A stretch of 37,310 bases of DNA, from positions 1 through 37,310 of the forward strand of contig JBBDYO010000025.1 of the NCBI GenBank assembly GCA_040901495.1, in the 5' to 3' direction. The notes below the pieces were generated by a model. It was not told where the DNA came from. It was given only the letters and a program-made list of their open reading frames with translations, and did no database searches. Position 1 is the stretch's first letter; each line of letters begins with the position of its first letter. A program made the translations under genes and the position numbers. This document shows, one piece after another, positions 6,423-13,401 of the stretch. The stretch comes from VRUE01 sp040901495. GTDB lineage: Bacteria > Actinomycetota > Thermoleophilia > Solirubrobacterales > 70-9.

Positions 6423-6770
6423 TTAGGCGGCGGCGAGTTGCCGGTCCCTGATCTCAACCCGATAGTCGGCGGGCAGCGGTACGGCAGGCTGGCCCTGCTT
6501 GATCTCGCGGCGACGGGTCAACAGGTGCTCGAAGAAGGCGAGGGCGCCACCACGAGGCGCGGCGACGATCTCGCGGCCATCGGGATAGACGATCGCGAGT
6601 GGCCGATGCTCGGCGACGGCCTCGGCGAGGATCGAGCCGAAGCCCTCCTGATCAGCGGCGATGAAGGTGGTGCCCTCCGGATAGCGGTCAGGGTTGGTTA
6701 CAGCTTCGATCAGCCGCTCGTTGGCGATCTCGCCTGCCGGCGTGAACTTGCTGCGCTCTAGCTCTTCCAT
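6423..6770 (-). CDS. Hypothetical protein, possible antitoxin-like partner
   Basis: A protein of 115 residues from the ATG at 6770; an upstream in-frame TTG at 6791 is less likely. It overlaps the end of the frameshifted gene upstream by 13 bp, so the two form a pair. I do not recognise the family. The sequence looks like a compact soluble alpha/beta protein (PEGTTFIAADQEGFGSILAE, PLAIVYPDGREIVAAP) ending in a basic helix. Paired with a small HG-HxxH-type protein, an antitoxin or partner role is possible but unproven. Its stop lies in the 14-mer also found at the end of the gene at 27690-27953. Confidence 0.6.
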   Translation of the reverse strand: MEELERSKFTPAGEIANERLIEAVTNPDRYPEGTTFIAADQEGFGSILAEAVAEHRPLAIVYPDGREIVAAPRGGALAFFEHLLTRRREIKQGQPAVPLPADYRVEIRDRQLAAA

Positions 6771-7052
6771 GATTCCGCGATTGCTTCCCAATGATCGATC
6801 AGGTAGCGGATGGCCTTCGGCGCGACCTCATTGGCCGAGCCCTCGGAAAACCGCTCCGCAGGCTGCTTCTCCGAACCAGTGTAGCGGTGCATATCGTGGT
6901 CACCGTGGGCGTTGTCGAGCAGGCGAATCGTCTGCCACTTGCCCTCGATCCGTAGTTGGAAGCATGACCGTGTAGCGCTCCATCGGGCGATCCTCCAGCT
7001 CGACAAGGATGCGGGCATCAGCGGAGAGCCAGCGGATGAACGGGTCGGCCAT
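6758..7052 (-). pseudogene. Frameshifted small protein with DNAHGDHDMHRY motif (toxin-like)
   Basis: The natural start appears to be ATG at 7052, giving MADPFIRWLSADARILVELEDRPMERYTVM. The frame is lost near 6965 and resumes in another frame as FQLRIEGKWQTIRLLDN, then AHGDHDMHRYTG, and a helical tail to TAG at 6758. Removing a single base near 6965 would restore one protein of about 97 residues. The motif D-N-x-H-G-x-H-x-x-H-R-Y resembles small proteins of TumE-like (DUF6516) or related families found in toxin pairs; this is a resemblance from memory, not an alignment. The shift could be a genuine inactivating mutation or a sequencing error. Confidence 0.5.
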
Positions 7053-7066
7053 TGGCGAAACTTATC

Positions 7067-7086
7067 TTGGTCCCGAAATTGGTCCC
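7067..7086. repeat. Tandem direct repeat TTGGTCCC x2
   Basis: TTGGTCCC at 7067-7074 and 7079-7086, 12 bp apart, about 70 bp from the tRNA fragment. Short direct repeats at such a distance from a tRNA integration scar resemble arm-type integrase binding sites. A second near-repeat, GATTCG(G)CTCTAT, lies at 7112-7123 and 7131-7143. Confidence 0.35.
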
Positions 7087-7155
7087 CAACTCCACCGAAC
7101 TCCTTGGACCTGATTCGCTCTATCGGGCCAGATTCGGCTCTATAGACGGGTTCCG

Positions 7156-7201
7156 GCCGACTCATAATCCGTCGGTCGAAGGTTCGAGTCCTTCCGCCCC
7201 A
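7156..7201 (+). tRNA. Degraded 3' half of a CAU-anticodon tRNA (integration scar)
   Basis: The sequence reads as a tRNA from the anticodon arm on: GCCGA, loop CTCATAA with anticodon CAT, a 3' arm TCCGT with a C-C mismatch, the T-arm GAAGG-TTCGAGT-CCTTC, and an acceptor strand CGCCCCA. No D-arm or 5' acceptor strand is present upstream, so it is not a functional gene. Such 3' fragments are left at the far end of elements integrated into tRNA genes. The gene for an SQR-like protein starts 24 bp later, which fits a boundary between island and chromosome. Confidence 0.6.
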
Positions 7202-7224
7202 CTCGCAGCCGGTATGGTCGCGCC

Positions 7225-8358
7225 ATGAGGGCGCGAGTGTTGGTCCTGGGGGCAGGTTTTGGGGGTCTCGAGCTGGCGACCTCTCTGTCGGAGGGGCTGG
7301 GCGAAGAGGTCGAGGTGACCCTGATCGACAAGGGCGACTCGTTCGTCTTTGGGTTCTCGAAGCTCGATCTGATGTTCGGTCGAGAGACGCCGGAGGCGGT
7401 CCGCTTGCCCTACGTCGCTTTCGCCAAGCCGGGGGTGAGGCTGTTGCGAGAGACGGTGGTCGCGATCGATCCCGAGGCGCGGTCCGTGACCACCGACGTG
7501 GGCGTCCACGAAGCCGATTTTCTGGTTGTGGCGCTTGGCGCCGACTACGACGTCAACGCGACGCCGGGGCTGGCCGAGGGTGGCGAGGAGTTCTACTCGG
7601 TCGCCGGCGCCGAGCGGCTCGCCGGCGTGCTGCCGGAGTTCGAGGGCGGGCGGGTTGTGATCGGTGTCTGCGGCGCGCCCTTCAAGTGCCCACCGGCGCC
7701 GAGCGAGGCGGCGCTGCTGATGCACGACTATCTCGTCGATCGCGGCATCCGCGACGACTGCACGATCACCTTTTTGATGCCGTTGCCGAGTCCCGTGCCC
7801 CCGTCTCCCGATACCTCGACTGCGCTGCTGGACGCTTTCGCCGAGCGCGAGATCGCTTTCCATCCGGGAGCCCGGATCGTGTCACTCGATCCAACCCGCA
7901 AGACCGTCCTGCTCGAGGATGGGGGAGAGCTGCCCTACGACCTCTTCCTTGGCGTCCCCAAGCACCGTGCGCCAGATGTGGTGATAGCCAGTGGGATGAC
8001 GACGGACGGCTACATCCCGGTCGACTCGGGCACGCTCGAGACCGAGTTCCCGGCGGTGTACGCGGTTGGGGACGTCGCCACCGTCGGGGTGCCGAAGGCC
8101 GGCGTGTTCGCCGAGGGCGCGGCGCGCACCGTGGCCGCGTCTCTCATCGCTCGCATCCGCGGCGGCGAAGGAGCGGATGCCTACGGTGGGCTGGGGTCCT
8201 GCTACATCGAGTTCGGGTCCGGGCAGGTGGGGCGTGTCGACGTCGACTTCCTCTCCGGGCCGAAGCCGACAGGCGCCTTCAACGAGCCCTCCACCGCTCT
8301 GGTCGCCGAGAAGGAGCACTTCGGCTCCAGCCGCCGCGCCCGCTGGTTCGGGCTTTAA
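7225..8358 (+). CDS. FAD-dependent oxidoreductase, sulfide:quinone oxidoreductase-like
   Basis: A 377-residue flavoprotein. The N-terminus VLVLGAGFGGLELA is the dinucleotide-binding (FAD) fold; GVCGAPFKCPPAPSEAALL near residues 150-170 includes the conserved cysteine of SQR-like proteins; and the C-terminal FPAVYAVGDVA is the second FAD motif. True sulfide:quinone reductases use two or three cysteines to pass electrons from sulfide to quinone. Few cysteines are visible here, so the substrate is uncertain. No transmembrane segment is seen. It stands alone between the tRNA scar and the leftward P450 gene. Confidence 0.8.
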   Translation: MRARVLVLGAGFGGLELATSLSEGLGEEVEVTLIDKGDSFVFGFSKLDLMFGRETPEAVRLPYVAFAKPGVRLLRETVVAIDPEARSVTTDVGVHEADFLVVALGADYDVNATPGLAEGGEEFYSVAGAERLAGVLPEFEGGRVVIGVCGAPFKCPPAPSEAALLMHDYLVDRGIRDDCTITFLMPLPSPVPPSPDTSTALLDAFAEREIAFHPGARIVSLDPTRKTVLLEDGGELPYDLFLGVPKHRAPDVVIASGMTTDGYIPVDSGTLETEFPAVYAVGDVATVGVPKAGVFAEGAARTVAASLIARIRGGEGADAYGGLGSCYIEFGSGQVGRVDVDFLSGPKPTGAFNEPSTALVAEKEHFGSSRRARWFGL

Positions 8359-8412
8359 GCCTTCCCGCGTCGAGCGCGGCTTGGCGGCGTCAACTCATGG
8401 CCGGGCTGCCGC

Positions 8413-9675
8413 TTAGTGGAGCCGGACCGGCAGCGTCTTCAGCTGGTTGAGGAAGGCGGACTCGACGAACCTGGAGTCACCCTCGAGGGTCATGTTCGGG
8501 TAGCGGGCGAGGGTCTCCTCGAAGAGAATTTTCAGCTCGAGGCGAGCCAGCGCCGTGCCGAGGCAGAAGTGGCGGCCGCCGGCGCCGAAGGCCTGGTGCT
8601 CGGGGTTGCGGAGGACGTCGAAGTGGTCGGGATCCTCGTAGCGCGTCTCGTCGCGGTTGGAGGACGCGTACCACATGACCACCTTGTCGCCTTTGGCGAT
8701 CTTCTGGCCGTTCAGCTCGGCGTCCTTGGTCGCGGTGCGGCGGAAGTGGGCGAAGGCGGGGAACATCCGCAGCGCCTCCTCGACGGCGCCGGGAATCAGC
8801 GTCGGGTCGTCTAGGAGCAGCTGGAGCTGCTCGCGGTCTTCGAGCAGGGCCCGCATGCCGCTGGTGTAGGTCGCCTTGGTGCTGTCGTTGCCGGCGGCCA
8901 CGAGCAGGAAGAAGCCCATCACGATCTCGTGTTCCTCGAGCATCTCGCCTTCGACCTCGGCATTGACGAGAACGCTGGTGAGATCGTCGGTGGGGTTCTC
9001 GCGCCGCTCGGCGATCATCTTGCCGCAGCGCTCGAAGATTTCCCCGACGGCCTTCTCGATGAAGGCTTCAAGTTCGTCGGGGCTTTTGGTGAACTCGGGG
9101 TCGCTCGCCCCCAGGGTCGCGTTCATCAGGTGCGCCCAGATTGCATCGTCCTCCTCGGGAATTCCCATGAAGCTGCCGATCACGCGGGAGACAGCGGGCT
9201 GGGCGACATCGGTGACGAGGTCGCAGGTCTCGCGCCCATCGAGGCGATCGAGGACTTTGACGACGATCTGCCGGATCTCATCCTCGTGCGCGGCAATCCG
9301 CTTCGGGGTAAAGCCGGCCTGGAAGAGGGCCTTGACCCGGTCGTGCTTGGGCGGGTCCATGCCGATGAACATCGCCCGGGCGAGCTCGATCGGGAAGACC
9401 TCGGTGATCAGGGTGATGCCGCCGAGTTCGGAGGAGTAGGTCTGCCAGTCGCGGCTGACGGTGTAGACGTCGTCGGCGGTGGTCACCGACCAGTAGCCGG
9501 GTGACTGCGGGTACTCGGTGATCTTGGATGTCCAGTGGACCGGGCAGCCGCCCCGCAGCTCCTTGAACAGCTCGTGGGGCGGACCGTCGCGCCAGTGCTC
9601 GCGCTCGGTTACCAGTGCGTCTTTGAGGTCGCCGCTGTCGGTCAACTCTGCCTCCTGATGCTCGGGTGCAGGCAT
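8413..9675 (-). CDS. Cytochrome P450
   Basis: A 420-residue soluble P450 of ordinary bacterial length. It shows the I-helix oxygen-activation motif AAGNDST, the K-helix EEALR (ExxR), a PERF-like DPDHFDVLRNP and the haem-binding loop FGAGGRHFCLGTALAR with the cysteine thiolate ligand. The overall wording resembles actinobacterial P450s of the CYP125/142 sort that hydroxylate sterol side chains, but substrate cannot be assigned. No ferredoxin or reductase gene is adjacent. A perfect 18-bp palindrome lies 3 bp upstream of the start codon, so control by a repressor is likely. Confidence 0.95.
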   Translation of the reverse strand: MPAPEHQEAELTDSGDLKDALVTEREHWRDGPPHELFKELRGGCPVHWTSKITEYPQSPGYWSVTTADDVYTVSRDWQTYSSELGGITLITEVFPIELARAMFIGMDPPKHDRVKALFQAGFTPKRIAAHEDEIRQIVVKVLDRLDGRETCDLVTDVAQPAVSRVIGSFMGIPEEDDAIWAHLMNATLGASDPEFTKSPDELEAFIEKAVGEIFERCGKMIAERRENPTDDLTSVLVNAEVEGEMLEEHEIVMGFFLLVAAGNDSTKATYTSGMRALLEDREQLQLLLDDPTLIPGAVEEALRMFPAFAHFRRTATKDAELNGQKIAKGDKVVMWYASSNRDETRYEDPDHFDVLRNPEHQAFGAGGRHFCLGTALARLELKILFEETLARYPNMTLEGDSRFVESAFLNQLKTLPVRLH

Positions 9676-9678
9676 GCT

Positions 9679-9696
9679 ACTGGCTGACCAGCCAGT
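9679..9696. promoter_or_regulatory. Perfect 18-bp palindromic operator at the P450 start
   Basis: ACTGGCTG-AC-CAGCCAGT is a perfect dyad of 8+2+8. Its shape and A/T-ended half-sites resemble TetR-family operators. It lies between the P450 ATG (9675) and the divergent gene starting at 9736, so it could control one or both. No TetR gene is present in the window; the regulator must be encoded elsewhere. Confidence 0.6.
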
Positions 9697-9735
9697 CTCG
9701 CCTGGGGGCGAGTAAGCAGGCGTGATGGCTCATTC

Positions 9736-10155
9736 ATGCCAGGACGCATGAGAGGGCCTGGTGAACAGAGGGCTGCGTTGGTTGCGACGATTCGCGGGAC
9801 CGCCGACTGGCGGCGGCGGAAGGCGTATGAGTTCGAGGGGGATCGCTGCGCTCGCAAAGCGTGCCTGAGGACGGCCCAGGCGCTGCGCGTGCTTGCCAAC
9901 TTCGTCGAAGGCCTCCCCGATGACGATCCCGACCTGGCTCGGCCTGCCCTCTTGGGGGTTGGGACGATTGGCGACCGGCTTGTGCTTGCGCCCCACGGGA
10001 GCTTCCTGCTCTCCAGGTTCGGGATCGGGAAGAGGTCGTGGCACGCCGAGCAGCCAACGGAGTCCCAGATGCGCAGCCTCCTGCGCCGCTTGGATGGGGT
10101 CGAGGCTCGCAAGCAGGCAAAGCTCAACGCTCGTCAGCCCGGCGATCCTCTCTAG
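9736..10155 (+). CDS. Hypothetical protein
   Basis: A 139-residue protein I do not recognise. It has a helical, charged composition (ADWRRRKAYEFEGD, then TAQALRVLANFVEGLPDDDPDL), followed by an LVLAPHGSFLLSRFG strand-like part and a helical end. It looks like a real coding sequence because the acidic PDDDPDL and helical segments are well formed, whereas the long opposite-strand frames translate to serine/arginine-rich nonsense. There is no signal peptide or membrane segment. Confidence 0.55.
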   Translation: MPGRMRGPGEQRAALVATIRGTADWRRRKAYEFEGDRCARKACLRTAQALRVLANFVEGLPDDDPDLARPALLGVGTIGDRLVLAPHGSFLLSRFGIGKRSWHAEQPTESQMRSLLRRLDGVEARKQAKLNARQPGDPL

Positions 10156-10231
10156 AGGTGGTGGCCATCGGGTCCTCTGAGTGCGAAGATCGCCCCAGCT
10201 GTCGATCGGTTGGCGAACGAGAGGAGTCGAT

Positions 10232-10597
10232 GTGTTGAACGGGGACTTGAGGCGAACGCGAGGGCGGGTGTGGATGGTGCTGGCCGCGCTGGCAATTGGG
10301 GTTACCGGCATTGCCTGGTCGGGATGTGGCGATGAGGACAACACCAGCAGTGAGGCCCAGGAACGCATCGAACGAGGCATCGACGAAGCCCAAGAAGGGA
10401 TCGAAAAGGGTCAGAAGGAAGCCGAAGAAGGCCTGAAGCAGGGCCGCGAAGAAGCGGAAGAGGGCCTGGATGAAGGCGGCAAGGAAGTCAGGAAAGGCGT
10501 CGAGAAGGCGGAAGAAGAAGCCGACGAAAAGATCGACGAGACCACGAAGGAAGCTGAAAAGGCCCTCGAGGAAGCAGAAGATCGCTACTCGCCCTAG
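10232..10597 (+). CDS. Lipoprotein with 11-residue amphipathic repeats
   Basis: The start is set at GTG 10232 by GAGGAG at 10221-10226 (5-nt spacer); an upstream in-frame ATG at 10181 lacks this. The N-terminus has a basic end, a hydrophobic stretch WMVLAALAIGVTGIAW and a lipobox-like WSGC, so the mature protein is probably lipid-anchored outside the membrane. The rest is seven consecutive 11-residue units, for example IERGIDEAQEG, IEKGQKEAEEG, LKQGREEAEEG and LDEGGKEVRKG. Undecad repeats form amphipathic or right-handed coiled helices, as in LEA-type and apolipoprotein-like proteins. Its stop shares CTAG with the convergent gene. Confidence 0.65.
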   Translation: MLNGDLRRTRGRVWMVLAALAIGVTGIAWSGCGDEDNTSSEAQERIERGIDEAQEGIEKGQKEAEEGLKQGREEAEEGLDEGGKEVRKGVEKAEEEADEKIDETTKEAEKALEEAEDRYSP

Positions 10598-12024
10598 GCG
10601 GGCGTAGACGCGGCCTCTTCCGACAGCTCTTTGACAAGCGCATCGACGACCTGCGGGTCGAAGCGACTGCCTGCGTGGCGGCCCAGCTCAGCCATCGCTT
10701 CGGCGGCGGAGTGGGGGCCCCGGTGGGGGCCCGCCGGTGGCGCGAGCTGCTGCAGTCCTACCAGGGGCTGGTGCGCAAGGAGCTNNNNNNNNNNGGGGGG
10801 GGGGGGGGGGCCCCGGTGGGGCCGCGACGAGGTCATTGCCGCAAAGGCGACCGCGACGGCGATGATGCGCGCGCCGGCTGGGATCGCCTCGCCGGCGAGG
10901 CCGTCGGGGTGGCCGCTGCCGTCGAAGTGCTCGCAGGTGGCCCTGACGAGGCTGGCGACGGTCGCAAGGCAGGGCGCGGCGCCGATGATGGCCTCGCCCT
11001 CGACCGGGTAGCTGCGAATGGCGGTGGGGTCGATTTCCTCGAGACGCGCCTCGTTCTCGAGTATGGCCTCCGGGATTGCCATCAGCCCAATGCAGTGCAG
11101 CTCGGCCGCGAGGGCGATGTCGTCGATCTGATCGCGATCAACCTCGAGGCGGCGCGCCAGTGAGATCGCCCGGTAGGCGCCGATTCGCAACTCGTCGCGC
11201 AGCTCCGGCCGGCGAGCGCTGAGCGTCGCCATCAGGACAGACTGAGCCTGGCGCCTGGCGGAGCGGTGCTGTCGCTCCTTGTTGACCGCGAGCCGATGGC
11301 CGGCGATCTGGATCGCGGTCTCGACATCGTCGGTGTCGGTCGGGATCGTGACCTCGCCGTAGGAGCGGCCGATCAGGAGGTCGTTGTCGTCTTCGCGCAG
11401 TGACCCGGTCGCGGCGAGGATGATCTCGCCGAGGCGGCTGTGGCCGGCGGGGACCAGCACAGCCAGCCTGCTCGCGGCCAGCCGGTAGGCGCCTCCGTCA
11501 AGGGGGGTGACGGCGTTGACCAGCTGGGTTGCGACGTGGCGGAGAAGCTCGTCGCCCGCCGCGTACCCGAAGCGGTCGTTGTAAGCCTGGAGCCCGTCCA
11601 GCTCGAGCAGGACGAGGATGCGCTCATCGCTGGGCGTCGCCACGCAGGCTTCGATATCGGCTTCCAGCTGGCGGCGGGTGTTGAGGCCGGTTATCTGGTC
11701 GTTGAGCGCGTCGCGCTCCTTCTCTTCGAGGGCATGCGACTGCCGGCGGTTGGTTTCGATGATCCGCACGAAGACGGTGACGATCAGCCCCAGCGTCAGC
11801 CAGAAGAGGATCTCGCTGACGCGCTTGTTGAGGTGGTCGTAGACGAGCAGACCAATCGCGGCGACCGCAAAGCCGGTTGGCCCCGCGATCGAGCGCCAGC
11901 CACCGGGACCGACAATGCGAGCCCAGGCGTCGTGTGCCAGGTCAGAAAGGTCTAGGAGCCTCCCCGTACGGGGAGGCTCGGCTGCCCACTCGGCAGCATT
12001 CGATTCTTGATCGATTACTTGCAT
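10594..12024 (-). CDS. Membrane GGDEF/HD-GYP protein with degenerate active sites, interrupted by an assembly gap
   Basis: ATG 12024 is chosen because GGAAGG lies just upstream; ATG 12036 is also in frame. Order: two membrane segments (about residues 50-95), a GGDEF domain (LELDGLQAYNDRFGYAAGDELL, but AYRLAASRL where RxGGDEF should stand) and an HD-GYP domain. The HD-GYP signatures are altered: HCIGL for HDIGK, TCEHFDGSGHP for HHERxDGxGYP and RIIAVAVAF for RIxxVADxY. Both enzymatic sites for cyclic di-GMP therefore look dead, and the protein is more likely a receptor or scaffold. A run of N and poly-G at 10785-10810 disrupts the frame; PHRGP-coding sequence occurs on both sides, so the insert is probably an assembly artefact. 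Confidence 0.8.
   Translation of the reverse strand: MQVIDQESNAAEWAAEPPRTGRLLDLSDLAHDAWARIVGPGGWRSIAGPTGFAVAAIGLLVYDHLNKRVSEILFWLTLGLIVTVFVRIIETNRRQSHALEEKERDALNDQITGLNTRRQLEADIEACVATPSDERILVLLELDGLQAYNDRFGYAAGDELLRHVATQLVNAVTPLDGGAYRLAASRLAVLVPAGHSRLGEIILAATGSLREDDNDLLIGRSYGEVTIPTDTDDVETAIQIAGHRLAVNKERQHRSARRQAQSVLMATLSARRPELRDELRIGAYRAISLARRLEVDRDQIDDIALAAELHCIGLMAIPEAILENEARLEEIDPTAIRSYPVEGEAIIGAAPCLATVASLVRATCEHFDGSGHPDGLAGEAIPAGARIIAVAVAFAAMTSSRPHRGPPPPPXXXXLLAHQPLVGLQQLAPPAGPHRGPHSAAEAMAELGRHAGSRFDPQVVDALVKELSEEAASTPA
10730..10810. other. Assembly gap with probable foreign insert and poly-G
   Basis: Ten N (10785-10794) followed by sixteen G. The bases before the gap read on the plus strand as RRWRELLQSYQGLVRKEL, typical of class III nucleotidyl cyclases, while the surrounding gene is on the minus strand. 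The flanks share a GGGGCCCCGGTGGGG-like sequence. The segment looks like a misjoined read from another locus. Confidence 0.6.
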
Positions 12025-12143
12025 CGGTCCTTCCATCGGTTCGCCAGGCGTTATGCGTGAGTGAAGCGGACGATTGGTCGAAATTCTGCGAAATCATCTA
12101 AGGCATCCACCGGCGCCGGCTTTCGCGGCTTACCCTTCCTTTC

Positions 12144-12473
12144 GTGGCGGAAGAACCTGGGTTGGATGAGTTCGAATCGCTGGTCGCAGACGCGATTGAC
12201 GCGCTGCCCGACGAATTCCAGAAGGTGCTGAGGAGCGTCGCCGTCGTCGTCTCGGATCGTGGCGGGGAGGCACGCGCCTACGGCCGATACATAGGTGACG
12301 GCGTCGCCCGCCAGAACTACGAGGACACGATCATCATCTATCGCGACACGCTGGAACGCGACTTCGGGCACAGCCCCGAGCTACTGGCTCAGCAGATCGA
12401 GCGCACCCTGCGCCATGAGCTCGCGCATCACCTTGGCTGGGACGAGCGGGGGGTCGAGGGCCTCGGCCTCTGA
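12144..12473 (+). CDS. Zincin-like metallopeptidase, small
   Basis: A 109-residue protein beginning with GTG. The C-terminus carries HELAHHLGWDERG, the HExxHxxGxxE zinc-binding motif, preceded by the helix ELLAQQIERTLR. This is the pattern of the small bacterial zincin family (PF06262, about 100-130 residues), whose substrates are largely unknown. There is no signal peptide, so it is probably cytoplasmic. It is divergent from the GGDEF/HD-GYP gene and stands alone. Confidence 0.85.
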   Translation: MAEEPGLDEFESLVADAIDALPDEFQKVLRSVAVVVSDRGGEARAYGRYIGDGVARQNYEDTIIIYRDTLERDFGHSPELLAQQIERTLRHELAHHLGWDERGVEGLGL

Positions 12474-12502
12474 CCGCTGCACTTACGACTCAGGACACCA
12501 GG

Positions 12503-13279
12503 TCAGCGGACGCTGCAGTTGCGCCGCAGGGTGATGGCCAGCTGCTGCTCGTTGGCGAAGGTGAAGGTGCCCTTGGCCAAGGAGAAGGTCGCGCCGGGGA
12601 ACCCGCTCGGCGCGGCGCAGCGCGCGCTGATGAAGCTCCGCTTCTCGCCTTCGTGCCGGTACTTGCGACCGAAGGTCAGGGAGATGCCTGTCACAGAGCC
12701 CAGGTCTGCGGCGATCTTCGGAATCTTCGCGGAGAGCACGGTGCCGAACCTCCCCGGCTTCTGGGTGATCTTGAACCTCAGCACGATCGTCGCGCTGACC
12801 GGGGTCGATCCGTGGACATGGACCAGGATCGTGGGCAGCCCCTGCGCGCGGCTGTTGAAGGCGAGCATCTTCCCTTTGACGGGGAAGGGGTCGCGGTCGG
12901 GGAAGTCAACTGTCGCTTTGAACTGGCCATGGCCGACCAGGGCGTTGCGGCAGCGTTCGAGCGCCACCTCCGGGGAGGTCGACTCGAGTTCTCCGCGGGG
13001 GCAGACGGGCAAGCCTTGCGTGGTGAGCTGTCCGTAGCGGTTGACTTCGAGCATGATGCTTCGCAGCTGTGGCGGGTCCTCCCCGCTGGCCGTTTGCACC
13101 GAGCCGCTGAGATCGACGGTGACCGGGGCCAGGCGGTCGCGCGGCAGCGCGTGAGGCGAGAAGCCGACGTTGAAGGAGAGGTACAGGTCGCCCTGTTTCG
13201 TCCGCTCGCCATGGGCGAGGTCGGCGCCGAGCGGCACCGCGGCGAGCAACACCAGTATGAGGGCGATACGTCGCATCAT
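12503..13279 (-). CDS. Secreted hypothetical protein
   Basis: A 258-residue protein with a clear signal peptide (MMRRIALILVLLAAVPLGADLAHG, cleavage likely after AHG). The remainder is rich in beta-strand-like segments such as LYLSFNVGFSPHAL and ATIVLRFKITQKPGRFG. It has four cysteines in the mature part, two near VCPRGELES and ERCRN and two nearer the end (ARCAAPSG and RRNCSVR), which could form disulphides outside the cell. I do not recognise an enzyme motif; the family is probably lineage-specific. Confidence 0.75.
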   Translation of the reverse strand: MMRRIALILVLLAAVPLGADLAHGERTKQGDLYLSFNVGFSPHALPRDRLAPVTVDLSGSVQTASGEDPPQLRSIMLEVNRYGQLTTQGLPVCPRGELESTSPEVALERCRNALVGHGQFKATVDFPDRDPFPVKGKMLAFNSRAQGLPTILVHVHGSTPVSATIVLRFKITQKPGRFGTVLSAKIPKIAADLGSVTGISLTFGRKYRHEGEKRSFISARCAAPSGFPGATFSLAKGTFTFANEQQLAITLRRNCSVR

Positions 13280-13401
13280 GCACTCAAGAGATTAGGCGGG
13301 GCGAGGCTCGCCAGTGTTAGGCCTAGATGGTTCTTCTACACGATTCGGTGGCACATGCCATCCGTGCAGCAAGCCGGGCTAGACCATCTAGGGTTGGCGG
13401 G

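Noticed and set aside
7140..7331. Minus-strand frame with SNLRPTDYESA
   Set aside because: This peptide is a familiar false translation of antisense tRNA sequence; it instead helped locate the tRNA fragment.
10785..10810. Poly-G run as a G-quadruplex regulator
   Set aside because: It abuts an N gap and has the form of a sequencing artefact, as does the run at 28669.
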